A DNA stretch of 64,000 nt. Origin: Trichuris trichiura (Eukaryota > Nematoda > Enoplea > Trichinellida > Trichuridae). Where the stretch lies: positions 124,001 through 188,000 of the forward strand of contig JBAJFE010000059.1 of the NCBI GenBank assembly GCA_037903355.1, given 5' to 3'. Positions 51,601 through 63,680 of this stretch are shown piece by piece. Both the position numbers and the translations under genes were made by a program. Every line of letters starts with the position of its first letter. Position 1 is the first letter of the stretch. The notes beneath the pieces were generated by a model. The model was not told the origin of the DNA. It searched no databases and saw only the letters and a list, made by a program, of their open reading frames with translations.

Positions 51601-53686
51601 TTCGGAGTTTTATCAACGGCTACGCACACTTCGCTTTTTCTTTTCGCTTCTTTCGTATGCCGGAAGCCGTTGCGAGTGTTAAGATAATATTATCTCGAGC
51701 AGACAAATCACACAAAGTATTAATAGCTTTAATGTCGGAAATGCAATAGCGGTCAACAGTTTTTTCAGTAGCCAACCAGTTGCAATTAGTCATAGTTCCC
51801 TGTCATGCCTAACAGGCGGGACTTCGTGATTACTCTCGCGAGCTTGTTTGTGCTCAAGTATGTTTACTGATGCACTACAGAATTTATGCATTGTCATATA
51901 ATATTGCGCTACTGTTCGTGGCTTACATGTTAGTAGAAGATAACTATGAACGATTTACTGCGTAAAGAAAGTCGTTCATTCTGAGAGCTGCTGATATTCA
52001 TTCAGTTTAAACTACAAGTGATAGAGTAACGCTTAAAACGATTTGATGAGCAAGAACTCACGTCTGCTCTTATTCACATGCGTTGGAACACTCGGGCATA
52101 AAACAAAAGCTTAAAACTGCTTGGAATTCACTGCATAAAAGAAATGTCTCCATTTTTAATACATGTTTATTTGCAATTTTGAAGCTTTCCGAAATTTAGA
52201 ACAGTAATTGTTATGCAAAGTGGAATTATGTGATCACCCAAGTTTATTTAATAATATGGGAGCTATTCAAGTTAAGAGGCTTCACGAAACGAAGAATAGA
52301 TGCAAACCAGAACTCGGAGGTCATATAGCTCGTCTTTCTCAAGCTTCTTACGCAGCTACAGCTTAACCATATTTGCAGTGGATGCATATTTATTTTTACA
52401 CCTGACAAATGGAGGTTTCACCAAAGCAGTGACATTTTCACGAGTTCACGGATCACCTCATTTTTAACTTGATGCTGAAATGCCTAACTAGTTATTTTGC
52501 TTAAGTTAGTATACCTTTCAAATTTTATTCATTGCTTAAATAAAGTGTAAATAATAGCGTAAGCGCACCAACAGTGTCTAACAAACAGCTAACAACTGAC
52601 ATTTGCTGATAATGCTGAACTGTTTTTTTCACACTACCCGCTAGAGCGCTGCTCTCAAGTTCACGTAACTACAATCGATTAACTGAGTATTCATAGTGTT
52701 TTGAGTAGTGGCGATAAGAGTGTCCAGCGGGACGCCGTTTTTGGTATTGGAGCTTAAACGAAGACGCGGCAGGGAATAAATTATCTCCTTTTTGCAAAGC
52801 CCAATTCGCACCGGATGTTCGTCATAGTTTGCGAAATTTCAAAAGCAGCCCATCCTTGACGTTCCATACCGTACATTTTTCATATAAAATGGCTAAACTA
52901 TTATCCTTAGCCGCTTGCACTGTACGAGCTCAGACGCTGATAAGTCAGTTTAAATTTGAATTTTTGATTGTTTTGCTAACTTTTGTTTTCGTGAAAAATG
53001 CCTACATTTAACGATGGTGAGATGATATTTTTCTATAACATTTTTAATTCAAAGAACTATGTCCGTCGTGTTCACGGTCAGTTCTTGTTTTAAGTTCCAG
53101 TTTGTCTCATGTATATGCACGCATACGAAGTGAATGTTTGCAGGCATATATGAATTTTAAGGAACAATTTTTTGCCACAGGCTAAACCCTGTTGGCTGTT
53201 ATGTTCTGAGTGAATGCTAACTGGAAACTTTCAACGAAGCTGTAGAAAGGTTTAATGGGATACAGCTGTAGTAAGTTACGTCGTTAAAAGCAGTATCACT
53301 AAAAATCCTGCGCTTTCGTTCGTTTTGAAGACACTTTAGGCAGTTCAGCAACCTAAAATTGCTTTAGGAAGGCTCTGTTTTTTAGATCCAACGTGTATGT
53401 GAAAAAATTTCCTTGTCTGCAGATACTGTTCTTGCAGCCTCAGTTCTTTTTATGTCGTGTCATAGGTATCTTCATTAACATTAATCATAAAGTGTCACCT
53501 CAGATAACGTAGCAAGATGAAAAAGGTTTGGCGCAGTCTGCACATAATTCGGTATGTTTGAGCTTTCCCTGAACAACAGACTGCAACTGGGCATTGCGTA
53601 CGCAGAAGTAATCTCACACTGAAGGAATCGCCAGGAGTGCCTGCTTTATAGAACCCAGGCAAAAACTATGGAGCCTAAGGTATATA
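48654..53686. other. Intergenic stretch upstream of Kv3, no gene recognised
   Basis: AT-rich sequence with scattered frames up to about 97 codons on both strands. None has a recognisable domain or exon chain. It should include the Kv3 promoter near the left end. Confidence 0.45.
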
Positions 53687-54919
53687 CGAGGAATGTTCCG
53701 AAAGTTCCTCGAAAGCCACTGCAGTATTTAGCAGTACGCCAACCGATGGGCCAAAAACATGTTTAATCTTCATTTCATTATCTCCGGACTTGTACGGAGG
53801 GCTAGCCTTATCTGACGCTGTGCCAGAGTGGTGCAAGCTGCTCCTAAAGTAATTTTGTTTGATGATATGGAAAATCTTCGTTCTGAGGTCAGAGCTAACA
53901 TTAAATTTCTAGCCAAGCTTAATTGGCAGCCGAGGAGGATTATTCAATCTTTGCAGCAGGTTTACGGAAGTAGTGCACCATTTAGATTCGTTTTCTATGA
54001 GTGGATAAGGCATTTCAAGGAGGGCAGAAATGCCATCGAAGACGACCGAAGAGCGGGAAGACCAGCAACCGCTCAGGAGGATTGTGAGAATGGCTGGGAT
54101 TTCCCGCCATTCAGCATTAGAAATACTGCATGACACCCTTGGTCTGAGGAAGCTTTCAGCTCGGTAGATGCCGAAAACGCTGCAAGAGCAGCAGCTGGTT
54201 CGGCGTGTTAACCTTTCTCGGGAGCTTTTAACGAAGACTGAAACCAATGAGACCAGGTCTTTTGACGGCTTCGTCATGTGAAATGAAACGTAGATCCAGC
54301 AATATGACCCTGATAGTAAGATTCAATCCAAGCAGTGGTTACCGAGCGAGTTATCAGGCCCAGTCCAAAGCGTGTTGGTCGGCTAGAAAGGTAATGGCGA
54401 CCATATTCTGGGATTCGCACGGAATAATTCTTACTGACTTCCTCGAAGGAGAGCGAAGAGTCACGGCAAGTCATTACAAAGCAGTATTGCGAAAATTAAA
54501 GACCTTACTGGCAAGAAAATGGCGTGGCAAGTTGCACCTCAGTGTCCTTTTCCATCATGATAACACGCTGGCTCATTCGTCAAGAACTGTGAGGACTGTT
54601 CTTCGTGAGTTTTGGTGGGAACTCATTCCACACCCACCCTACAATCCAGATTTTGCCCTGTCAGATTTTTTGCTCTTGGCAAAGTTAAAAGAACATTTAA
54701 AAGGCACACTGTTCTAGTCAATGGATGACACAAAACGCTCCGCCTTGACTTAATGCAATACACAGCCCCCAGGATTCTACAAGGAAAATCTACGAAGATA
54801 GGGACACCGTCTGCAGAAGTGCCTAGAGGTTGACGGAAGATACGTGGAGAAATAAGTTTGATATGATTGCAAATAAAAGTTTTATTTAAGTTTTCCGGAA
54901 ACTTTTCGAACAACCCTCG
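53687..54919 (+). mobile_element. Degenerate mariner element with terminal inverted repeats
   Basis: Element of 1233 bases flanked by TA on each side. The left end (CGAGGAATGTTCCGAAAGTT) is an imperfect inverted copy of the right end (CGAGGGTTGTTCGAAAAGTT on the minus strand). The inside encodes a broken transposase. Confidence 0.9.
53828..54717 (+). pseudogene. Broken mariner transposase (D,D34D class)
   Basis: Recognisable parts are an N-terminal HTH (KLNWQPRRIIQSLQQVYG), EWIRHFKEGRNAIEDD, RRAGRPATA, and the C-terminal catalytic region with HHDNTLAHSS and HPPYNPDF. The pieces lie in different frames, with stops between them around 54.12-54.25 kb and 54.3-54.5 kb. The copy therefore cannot make a full transposase. 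Part of the C-terminal region after about 54715 is also shifted. It is a relic. Confidence 0.9.
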
Positions 54920-56628
54920 TATATGTCTTCTCCATTCTACATACAATACAGAGTTGAAATATAATTCAATTATAAACTTTCCTGCTGCAGCAACGCTATC
55001 CATTAAGAACCTGCAAATATTTAAGGAATAATTAATACAACGCCAGTAGATTCTTCATTGTAGTAAATACTTTGGGTATAGCAATTTATAAAGCACGAAG
55101 GTCGACACAAGCTGACTGAAATTCATGAGGCATTCATACTAGATTTCTTCAGAGCTTCGATGCTTTCATCAATGGAACATATTCAAAATTAACAGACGTT
55201 ATATTGAAGCATATTCAGATATTGTTGAATACCCTGCCCAAAAAGTGAAGCATGTCTGCCAGTTCAGGTCGTTCTGCTTGATAATTTTGTAGTGCACTTT
55301 CACCTGACTGTGTTTAATTTTATCCCGTTTAAAATAATATCGCGTATTGAAAATGAAAAATTATTCTGTATGCAAAGATCAGTTTATACGCTCTTCCTGC
55401 GGGCTGGTAGAACCCAGAAGAAAAGTGAAATTTAGTCCCTAGTGAATCCCATTAAATGTTTACTGACGATTTGCATAGGCTGTATAGACTCTTATCTTTA
55501 TTGCAAATTAAGTGGCAGTTCGGCCAAGCGGATAACCCTGAGAATCAAATTTGCCCATTTTGAAATGAAAGTTGCCTTATCTCAGCCGATGTTCCATTTG
55601 GCACGTTATTCCAATAGTATGAAATCATGCCTGGTTGTTTTGACAGGAATATATAATTGGGAAGATTTGACGTCACGAAACGGTTGCGCGAGTTTTCAAG
55701 ATTTGTTCCTAGGAACTGCCGTCTTCCGAAAATGAAATAAAAAATGGCAATTCCCCGTAATAAGCTAAGATGAATGTATTAGTAATTTTTAACTCTTAGC
55801 ACAGTGAATTCGATCATAAGTTGTGCTCATATAACTTTTTAAAATGTAATTTGTTTGCATCGGAAACTTCGTTTTATGTTCTTTCTTTTGTCTTGATTTA
55901 TTGGACGTTATAGTTAAAGAAAGAAAATTTAGCGCCTGGATGGATAGATTAAATGCGCCCCTTTCAATGACGCGGACCTGCACTAAACAAGCAACATAAA
56001 ATATCCAACTGGAACTTAAGGCCTGATCATGTGACTAACACTACTTTTTCCAACGCACTGCAGTCAGAGAACATTCATCAACTTGATATACGTTCAACAA
56101 AGTCGCGTAGACAAGTTTAGATTACATGCTCGTTAAATGCTTAGTGCATTTATGTCTACCAGTGTTTAAAAATCTCATTTCGGCCAAATGGATTATTTTA
56201 AGTGATGGCCTGTTGCCATCGTTCAAAAGGTCGAGCAATGTGTAAAAACTATGTTCATACAGTTTTTAGAAAAGAAAAATAAAAGTAGCTTTCTTTAAAT
56301 GTCTTGTTAAGCATTATTTAGGTTGTGAAACCTGCGCAGACTTTACGTAGTGCCGCATCAGCTAGTGGGCAAAGTTTCTAAAGTTTGTTCACATTGTTTA
56401 AAAATGTCGTGTTGAAGCTGCTGTCCCTTTAGCCGCTGTTAATAAATGATTCTTGCACTTTTATGGCATTTTCTGCTGGCTTTCATGAGACAGTAACATA
56501 CAATTTAACTTTGAAAACGAAATAACGGCTCCCATCTATTTTTCGTATATAGAACTTCTCCTACGCGCAGATAATCGTGGACGTAACTTCAACTGGAAGA
56601 ACACTAACCTTGCTAATATTATATTCAT
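54920..56628. other. Intergenic, no gene recognised
   Basis: A 97-codon + frame at 55442-55735 has no recognisable domain. Nothing else supported. Confidence 0.45.
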
Positions 56629-57115
56629 ATACTAATAAGTTTCGAAAGACTGGGTGTCTTTTAACAGGCTTTGGTTGTTTCATAGTTGTTCCTCTGGTTC
56701 ACGGGTTTGGCCTGTTGGATGTATCTGTAAGTAAACTTCAAAGTGTCCTACCAACGAATGGATGAGCAAATTGTAAGAGAAAATACAGAACAATGTGGAT
56801 ACCGTACGTTTCAGAACTGATCGTGTTCCGCCGTCAGCAGAGGAGTTAATAAATGATTAAATGATTAAATGACTGTCATGCAGCCATCCGCAGAAACCAG
56901 TGGTTTTTACAACACCGTCTTTTGTTTTTGAGCTCCCTAACACTGCTGACGACGGAACATGAGCAGTTCCGAAACGTACGGTATCTACATTGTTCTGTAT
57001 TTTCTCTTACAATTTGCTGATCCATTCGTTTTAGGGCACTTTGAAGTTTACTTACAGATACATCCAACAGGCCAAACTCGTGAACCAGAGGAACAACTAT
57101 GATACTAATAAGTTT
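56629..57115. mobile_element. Foldback element with 14-bp direct repeats at its ends
   Basis: Inverted arms at 56681-56838 and 56943-57101 are about 90% alike by eye. The 14-base sequence ATACTAATAAGTTT occurs just outside on the left (56629-56642) and right (57102-57115), as a target-site duplication would. Each arm ends internally in the CTGAC-G-C-GGAAC...GAAACGTACGG hairpin motif. The loop holds a 65-base segment repeated again at 57436-57499. Variable-length target duplications with inverted arms are seen in Penelope-like retroelements and foldback elements; which one this is cannot be told here. Confidence 0.78.
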
Positions 57116-57435
57116 TGCTACTTATTTTATTGATGGTACTGAATTTATTATTTACCATTTAATGTGGTCATGACGCTACGTTACAGTATCTTCAGACATT
57201 TCGTTCATTCCAGCTCAGTTTGGAGAGCATAAGTGTCCTTTCCTTGAAGCTGGCTTCGTTGATGCTTCTGTTCAACCCAAGAAAGTTTTACATAAGTGTT
57301 AACCAAGCAGCCGTTAGAATTCAGATCTTTAAAATTGTTGCCTTATTTGTGGATGGATGGTGGGCAAGGCTAGCGCGCAATATTTAACCACTCAGCTTCT
57401 CCTTGGTCTTCCCCCAAGACCTTCTGCCGCTCTTC

Positions 57436-57499
57436 GACTGTCATGCAGCCATCCGCAAAAACTAGTGGTTTTTACAACACCGTCTTTTGTTTTTGAGCT
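57436..57499. repeat. Direct copy of the loop segment of the foldback element
   Basis: Starts GACTGTCATGCAGCCATCCG and contains TTTTTACAACACCGTCTTTT, as at 56871-56935, with two or three substitutions. It stands alone without the arms, so it is a fragment of the same family. Confidence 0.8.
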
Positions 57500-60400
57500 T
57501 ATAAATATCCTCAGCAGGTAAATCACGCCTGTTTCTAAAAGTATTGCGCAAAACGGGTAACTCCCTGTGTCAATAAATGACACGATAAAATAAAGTTCTT
57601 GATATAACTATTAATTTCATTCATACAAAAGTGCTTCCAGTTGAACAGCAAAATACAAGGTATGACAGAATGTTTTAAGCTTTCGCGCCTGTGTAATATG
57701 ACACACTTTTTGGAATGCATTGCGTCAAGCGCAAAATATGAAAACTTTTATAATCAGACCTAAAAAATTCAATACCCTGTAAACAAGTTTTATGGGATTA
57801 TACTTGAAATCATAGTTTTCTACGCTCAGTATTGCCAATTCTGTATGACTCCTGGAAGTATCAAGAGCGAGAACGCGATAGATGGAATTCGTAAAAGTTT
57901 ACTACGCATTCTTAACTTGGCAAGTTGGTTACACATCTTTTGCGTTTCTTTAGCAAACTAAAAATACACTATGGAATGGGTCATGCAAAGTAAAAATGCT
58001 TGTATTCACTAAAGCAGCGCAAAAAATAATGGTTCAATAAATACTGCAACTGCTTCTGTTACTTTCTGGGAAAAAAGGAAGTGTCCTGAATGGTTGCTTA
58101 GAGCAGAAGAATAGTCTCATTTTTACTCGGTTACAAAACTGAAGCAAAATGTTAGCAACTGCGCATGCATTCTGTTTCTCAATTGCAGAATATATTTCAC
58201 ACATTCATAATTCTAAAATCCTGTACCATTGTGTTAGTTAATTCAATAAACAAGTACGTAAAAAATTTATTTTAGCGAATCGCCTTACAGAATGCATAGT
58301 AGCTCCTGAGAGATGGCTTTTGCTAGCAATAATTCAGGAAAGCAGTTAGTGAATTCTGAAAACTGTATATAGGAGATTTCAAAAACTCCAACTTAGCTTG
58401 AACAATATAATCCACGGCTTCGCAAAAAACTCACTTCTTTGCACCTGCTGGAGTTTATGCAGTCGCACAGTTGAATCCAACGACCATAAATGCAGTCGCG
58501 AAAATTCACATAGCTACTGACAACGCAAGTTCAATTACTGAATGATCTAATGAAGAAGGCAAAGGGTTCTATGACTATGACATGATTGCAGTAATACTGA
58601 TTTCGAAAATCGTAAGAAATTGTGAAGCGTTCTTAACGTAACTTCATTACCCCATTTATGGTGATTTTATTCGAGGACTCACATAGGGATGCTTAAAATG
58701 GTACCAGAAGATTCAACAGCTTTCGCCATGAACTACGTTCAGAATTGCATGGCAACAAATTAGCACTAGTTCTGGGGTTAGGGTAACATTGTCTGATTCC
58801 CAGAAGAGCAGTTGCACGCATATTGACAAAACTAGAGAAATAATAATGCGATAAACGGCAGACATAGTCCGTTAAATTGCGTTCGCTTTAGCGTTCATGA
58901 CACGTAATGCTCTCTTTAAATCGTTATAAAACGAAGCAACTGCCCGTTAATTGGTCCATTTTAAAAATCGACCTCTCCAATTTTGGGCGTGAAAACAAGT
59001 CGCTGGAACGTTTAATAGAAGCTGTTCGTTTACTGCATGCCTAACAAAATGTGCTATTTGATTACAGAAAACAAATTCACAGCTGCATAATGCAAACGTT
59101 TTTGCCCAATTATATATTTTTTATGAGGACGAATTCTTTATGACGCATACAGCAACATATCTCTTCTCAAGCATAATGACGGCACAGGAAAGGACAAACT
59201 GGCAAGGAAGAAGATTATCTGAGGCATAGGTAAACAGTAGTTGAGTGTATTGCTAGTATTGATGGATGAACCAATAACTAAATTAAGCATGAACTTGCCG
59301 CTATTTTATTATCGGAAAGATTAGAGTATGCTTCGAAACTATGATTAAATCTTTTTGGCAAAAGAAAGCAGCAGAATTCATACCTAAATGTGAGAACGTC
59401 AATCCTTCGTTAGGAAATACTGAAGTGAAAGCGCACAAAATATATTAACGCAGCTCTTAAAAAGGACACAGCTGTTGCATAAAGGAAGAACCAAAGGCAC
59501 CTTGGGTAGCTACGGTTTCGTTAGAAATTTTTGCCTTCAAATAGCGTGCTTTATTGAGACAGGTGTTGCAACGGTGTTAATCTTGTCCAAGGTCTAAAAA
59601 TTCTTATAGCTGATGTAGGAACATACTGGCAGCTAATGACAAGGGAAACGGTCTCCAGAAAAGCTGAAAGCATTAAACACTAGGCATCTGCTAACGGGAA
59701 CTAAATTCGTATTGTTGTAAACACGTCAGGAACTTATTTAAGGGCCATGATTTAAATTTAAAAATAGATTTAAAAAACAGAACTCTCAAGACACCATGTT
59801 CAGTCTGTAGCTTTGTCATATGTTTGCCATTACCGAAAACATTGATTCAACCCTGTTATAAACATCAGTTTTGAACAGGAACTTTGACGTATTTGCAGCA
59901 ACAAGAACTGAAAACCGTGCATTCTGCTCTAACATGATGCTAAGGTTAAGTCAATTCTTATGGTCTTATTTGTAGCATTAGTAAGCTTTGAGCTATTTTA
60001 CTAAGCTGTATATGATTTTAAAAACGTGATTTTTTTGAAAGTTTGGTCGTCCTATATACCCAAACGGCAGTCGGGCATAACAGATGAGAATAAGGTGGGC
60101 CTATGCTTTACCACACGGTTTCGCTGACGATGAAACCAGAAGAGCTCTGAAAGCTTCATATACGCTTTTCGCATTTGTTGAACGTTTCCAGCAAAGGCTT
60201 TTCTTACCCACGGTAAACAACAGATTGATTACGGAGTTTCCTAATTTTAAAGTAGACTTCTTTTCAACAGGCTGTTGTGGCATTGAAGTGACTACGTTTT
60301 GGCCATTAGTTTAGGATGCTTGTGACCTTCAAAAACTTTGAACTGTACACTCAAAGGTATAGTTCTTGGTGTTTTCAATAAATTACGTGACTGTTTACTG

Positions 60401-62136
60401 CTCAACTAACTATGGTCACGCCGAGTAATACCAATGTGTAATCATGCCGTTTCAGTAAAACAATGAAAGCTATCTTTACCTGTAATTATGAAACAGTGGC
60501 AGAGTAATGGATTACCATGCAGTATTTTCTGCTTTGATAATAACTGTTCGACTGAATGAATAAAGTCTTTTAAATAACAACCGCTGACGACAATTAACGG
60601 GCCATCTTAAGCCGCTTAGCTAAAACAGGCGACATTACGTAACAATAATGTCACGTGTGAACAAATATCACGATGGGTGCTGACTCTTTCTTTGACGCAA
60701 ATGGCAAGTTAACTGAAAGTGAGCATCTTCATTCTGCCCATCATAGCAAAAGGAAAGGCGAAGTACGCCATACGCCAAAAAAGTTCTTTTTTTGGTTAGC
60801 TTTGCTTTTAAAATGTTTTAGTAAAACAAGTATAGATTCTGAAGCACTGACAAGAAAGTTATTAATGTAGTAATAGTAATAAATTCCCTACATTTCTGTT
60901 TGACGTTTTAGACAGACATATGATGTTTCAACAATTGTTATTTCACGTAGCTATCGAATTCTGCCATCAGGGTAAGAGAGGATGAAGCAAAAAACATAAG
61001 GGGATGCAAGTCACGTTGCCTCTCATTATGATGAATTGTTTGGACTTTCACCTCTTTTAAAAACTGTTGGAAAAGTACTTCATGCTTATTTCCATCCGCA
61101 GTTTCGAAAAGCAAGTTTGAAGTGGATTCCTAAATGACTGTAGCTAAACCTCTCTACCCGAAACGCGCCCAAAGTAAAACAACACCGATATACTGTTCTT
61201 CGAAAAGCCGCTAATTTCCCGTTGGATGTTCTGCGCAAAATGACTTTTTGCACATTCGAAATACCTTCCTGAGCAGACTCCAAACGCTGATGTCAATAAC
61301 CCTTGACTTTTCCTAGCTATAGCTTAGAAAACTTCCAATCATCCTACATGAATTGAACGCTTTTCTTCGTCAGAGCATAAGTGACTTTGCTGATTTTGTC
61401 GTGACAACTGTTTTCGTCATGCACATAGTGTTTACCCAGGAGATGAGCACTGTGGAAGAGTCCGCAGAGGTCATTTATACTTATGGCGTTTTCCCTTTTG
61501 CCAAAGTGAACGATTTATATGACTGCTCCTGACGTAGTTACCAGGTCTTTCCTGGCTTGTCATTATCATATTAATATGATGAGAACAATGATAAAAAGAA
61601 TTCGAACAAAAATTATCTGTTGGAAAATCGCATGCTACAGGAAACTTCTAGGTATCTGTCTCGTGCGTGACAGTAAGACCTTGAAGCAGTTTCGATATCA
61701 AGGCTTACAGCAGGTTTTAGTGATGGGATAAGTCAATAGTGTGTATAAATTTATTAGCAGAAGCAAGTAAGTGAGCCTGGTTAAATTATCTGCTAATTAG
61801 AACTTCTCTTTTCGTCGTTATACATCTATTTTACAATACCAACATAATTTTCAAGCATTTTTATAAGCCAAAACTTTATTCACCTCTTACAACGAATATG
61901 ATTTTATGTTTGGCTCAGTTATAATATTTAAGTTGAAACATTTAAATACTGATACATGAGGCACTTGACTCCTGCTAACTTTACTTTGAAAGTTTTTGAT
62001 AACTGAATAACACCTGTGGTCAGTAACTTACTGAGCATTATCATCAGAAAATATATTTAAATATAGCGCACCTTGTAACAGGTGTCTCCTGCACCTTGTG
62101 CATCTTTATCTTCAAACATCTCTGGCCCTGCTTTTG
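57500..62136. other. Intergenic, no gene recognised
   Basis: AT-rich, many short frames. Nothing with a recognisable domain and no further copies of the described repeats were noticed. Confidence 0.45.
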
Positions 62137-63060
62137 TTCAGAATTCCTCCCTCTTTCTGAGAAGAAGCAGAAGAAACCTATTGAAAAGCCTCCCAAGAGG
62201 TTCAAACTAAACAAATTCCAAAAAAGGTCGCCTCAGTTCCCCCAAAAAATGGCACCCAAAGCGAAAACATCAAGAGAAGACATCGAAAGGTCTAAGCTGC
62301 CTCCTATACAAAGCCTTCCGATAGCCGAGAAGTCGAACGAGACAGGTTCGGTCACAGACATGTAAATTACTTTAACACTGCCTTCATTAGTCTTGTTTAG
62401 TAAGAAATGCAGCACCTGGTTCCAGAAGTCTAACAAGAAAAACTGCTGTTGTTAAACCACCACAGTTTCATCAGGATCCTAGCCCAAGGCCAAATGGAGT
62501 ATCTGAAAGATTGCGTAGCCCAGTTACTGCCGACAAAGATGAAAGAAAGTCAAATCAGACAAACGAAATACGTAAGAAAAAACCTGCTATCACAAACGAT
62601 ATCACCAGCGAGGATATCTTCCACCTTTTCTCATCATGCAAACATCACGGCGAAACAGTATTGGTCAAGCCAGTGACTGTACGTAAACCCGGCCTCTACA
62701 ACGCTACAAATGACCAGAGGAATTTTTAACTTGCTGTTGGCAGCATAGCCATAGGCAAACTGTGTCATTTCGGCTTCAGGAAAGACCAGCGAGTTTGTAG
62801 CGCGCTTAATGGTTGGAAGAGGCAACAGTTCGCATTTCCTTATCACAGCTACAAGCGAGCTGAATAAATTTTCACAAGCTAGAAAACGGTTTCTTACCTG
62901 CAATCGATGCTCTTCACAATGCAGTATGTAATCGAAATTCAATTGACGTTCATCTGAAGGCTTGCACTAACGGAACTCTTTTTGGTCAGAGTTTCAGTGC
63001 TTTCTCAAGCAAACAAGCAGAAGCGCACAAAGGTAGGTTGCTTGAAGGTGTATATGAAGA
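62137..63060 (+). pseudogene. Inverted partial copy of the PPP4R4 3' end
   Basis: Matches the PPP4R4 tail exons in order: KKPIEKPPKR then MAPKAKTSREDIERSKLPPI (62150-62365), the same intron, then SPRPNGVSERLRSPVTADKD, then GQSFSAFSSKQAEAHK near 62.99-63.03 kb. Because introns are kept it is a DNA duplication, not a processed copy. About 290 coding bases and the following intron are deleted, and the last coding exon is missing. It has no HEAT repeats, so it cannot make PPP4R4. The flank to about 63680 is also copied from downstream of the real gene. Confidence 0.82.
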
Positions 63061-63680
63061 AAGCATAAAGTTGGGTCGTCCATCAAGTCAGCAATATGTT
63101 CATAAATTTATACCTTCTCTCTTGTATACATGACCTGTGCTCGCTTTTGCTTTGAGGCATAGTTACATTTCCATTTCTTTCACACTGTCAATAAAACAGC
63201 CTATTTCTCAAAGCAACGATGTTCCACCTGTATGATTGCCTGCCACGCTAGAGAATGCTACAGCGTACAGCATTTTGCTAAACAAGATTTCATTTCTAAG
63301 CTGCTCTTATCTTTCTTCCTATCAGCATCAGTACACTTGCTACCAATCTTCCGCAGAACCAACGGCTGATTTTAGTACATGCAAAAATTTGCGTAAACTG
63401 CTTAAGCGCTTTGAACAGGTAAATTAAAATCAAAAAGCAGCAAAGCAGAAGCACGTAAAGAGTTCAAAATTTTATTATCATTGGCTGTAAAAGCAACGCC
63501 GTTACATTGATATTTCTTTTCCTGCGCTACAAAGCAGACACTTAGGCGTGCAGAAAGTGCTTATGTTACGGACTAAGAAACTGTTACCAGGGAAGTAGCT
63601 TGCGTTGGCATGAGTCAGCAGACAGCCAAAGATATTTGCAATTTATGTGTGATGATAACAGAGAATGCGCATCGCTGAGC
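63061..63680 (+). repeat. Duplicated PPP4R4 3' flank
   Basis: Inverted copy of about 24.46-25.05 kb, with blocks such as CATGACCTGTGCTCGCTTTT and CTGCTCTTATC conserved and AT-rich parts diverged. Similarity fades after about 63680. Confidence 0.75.
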
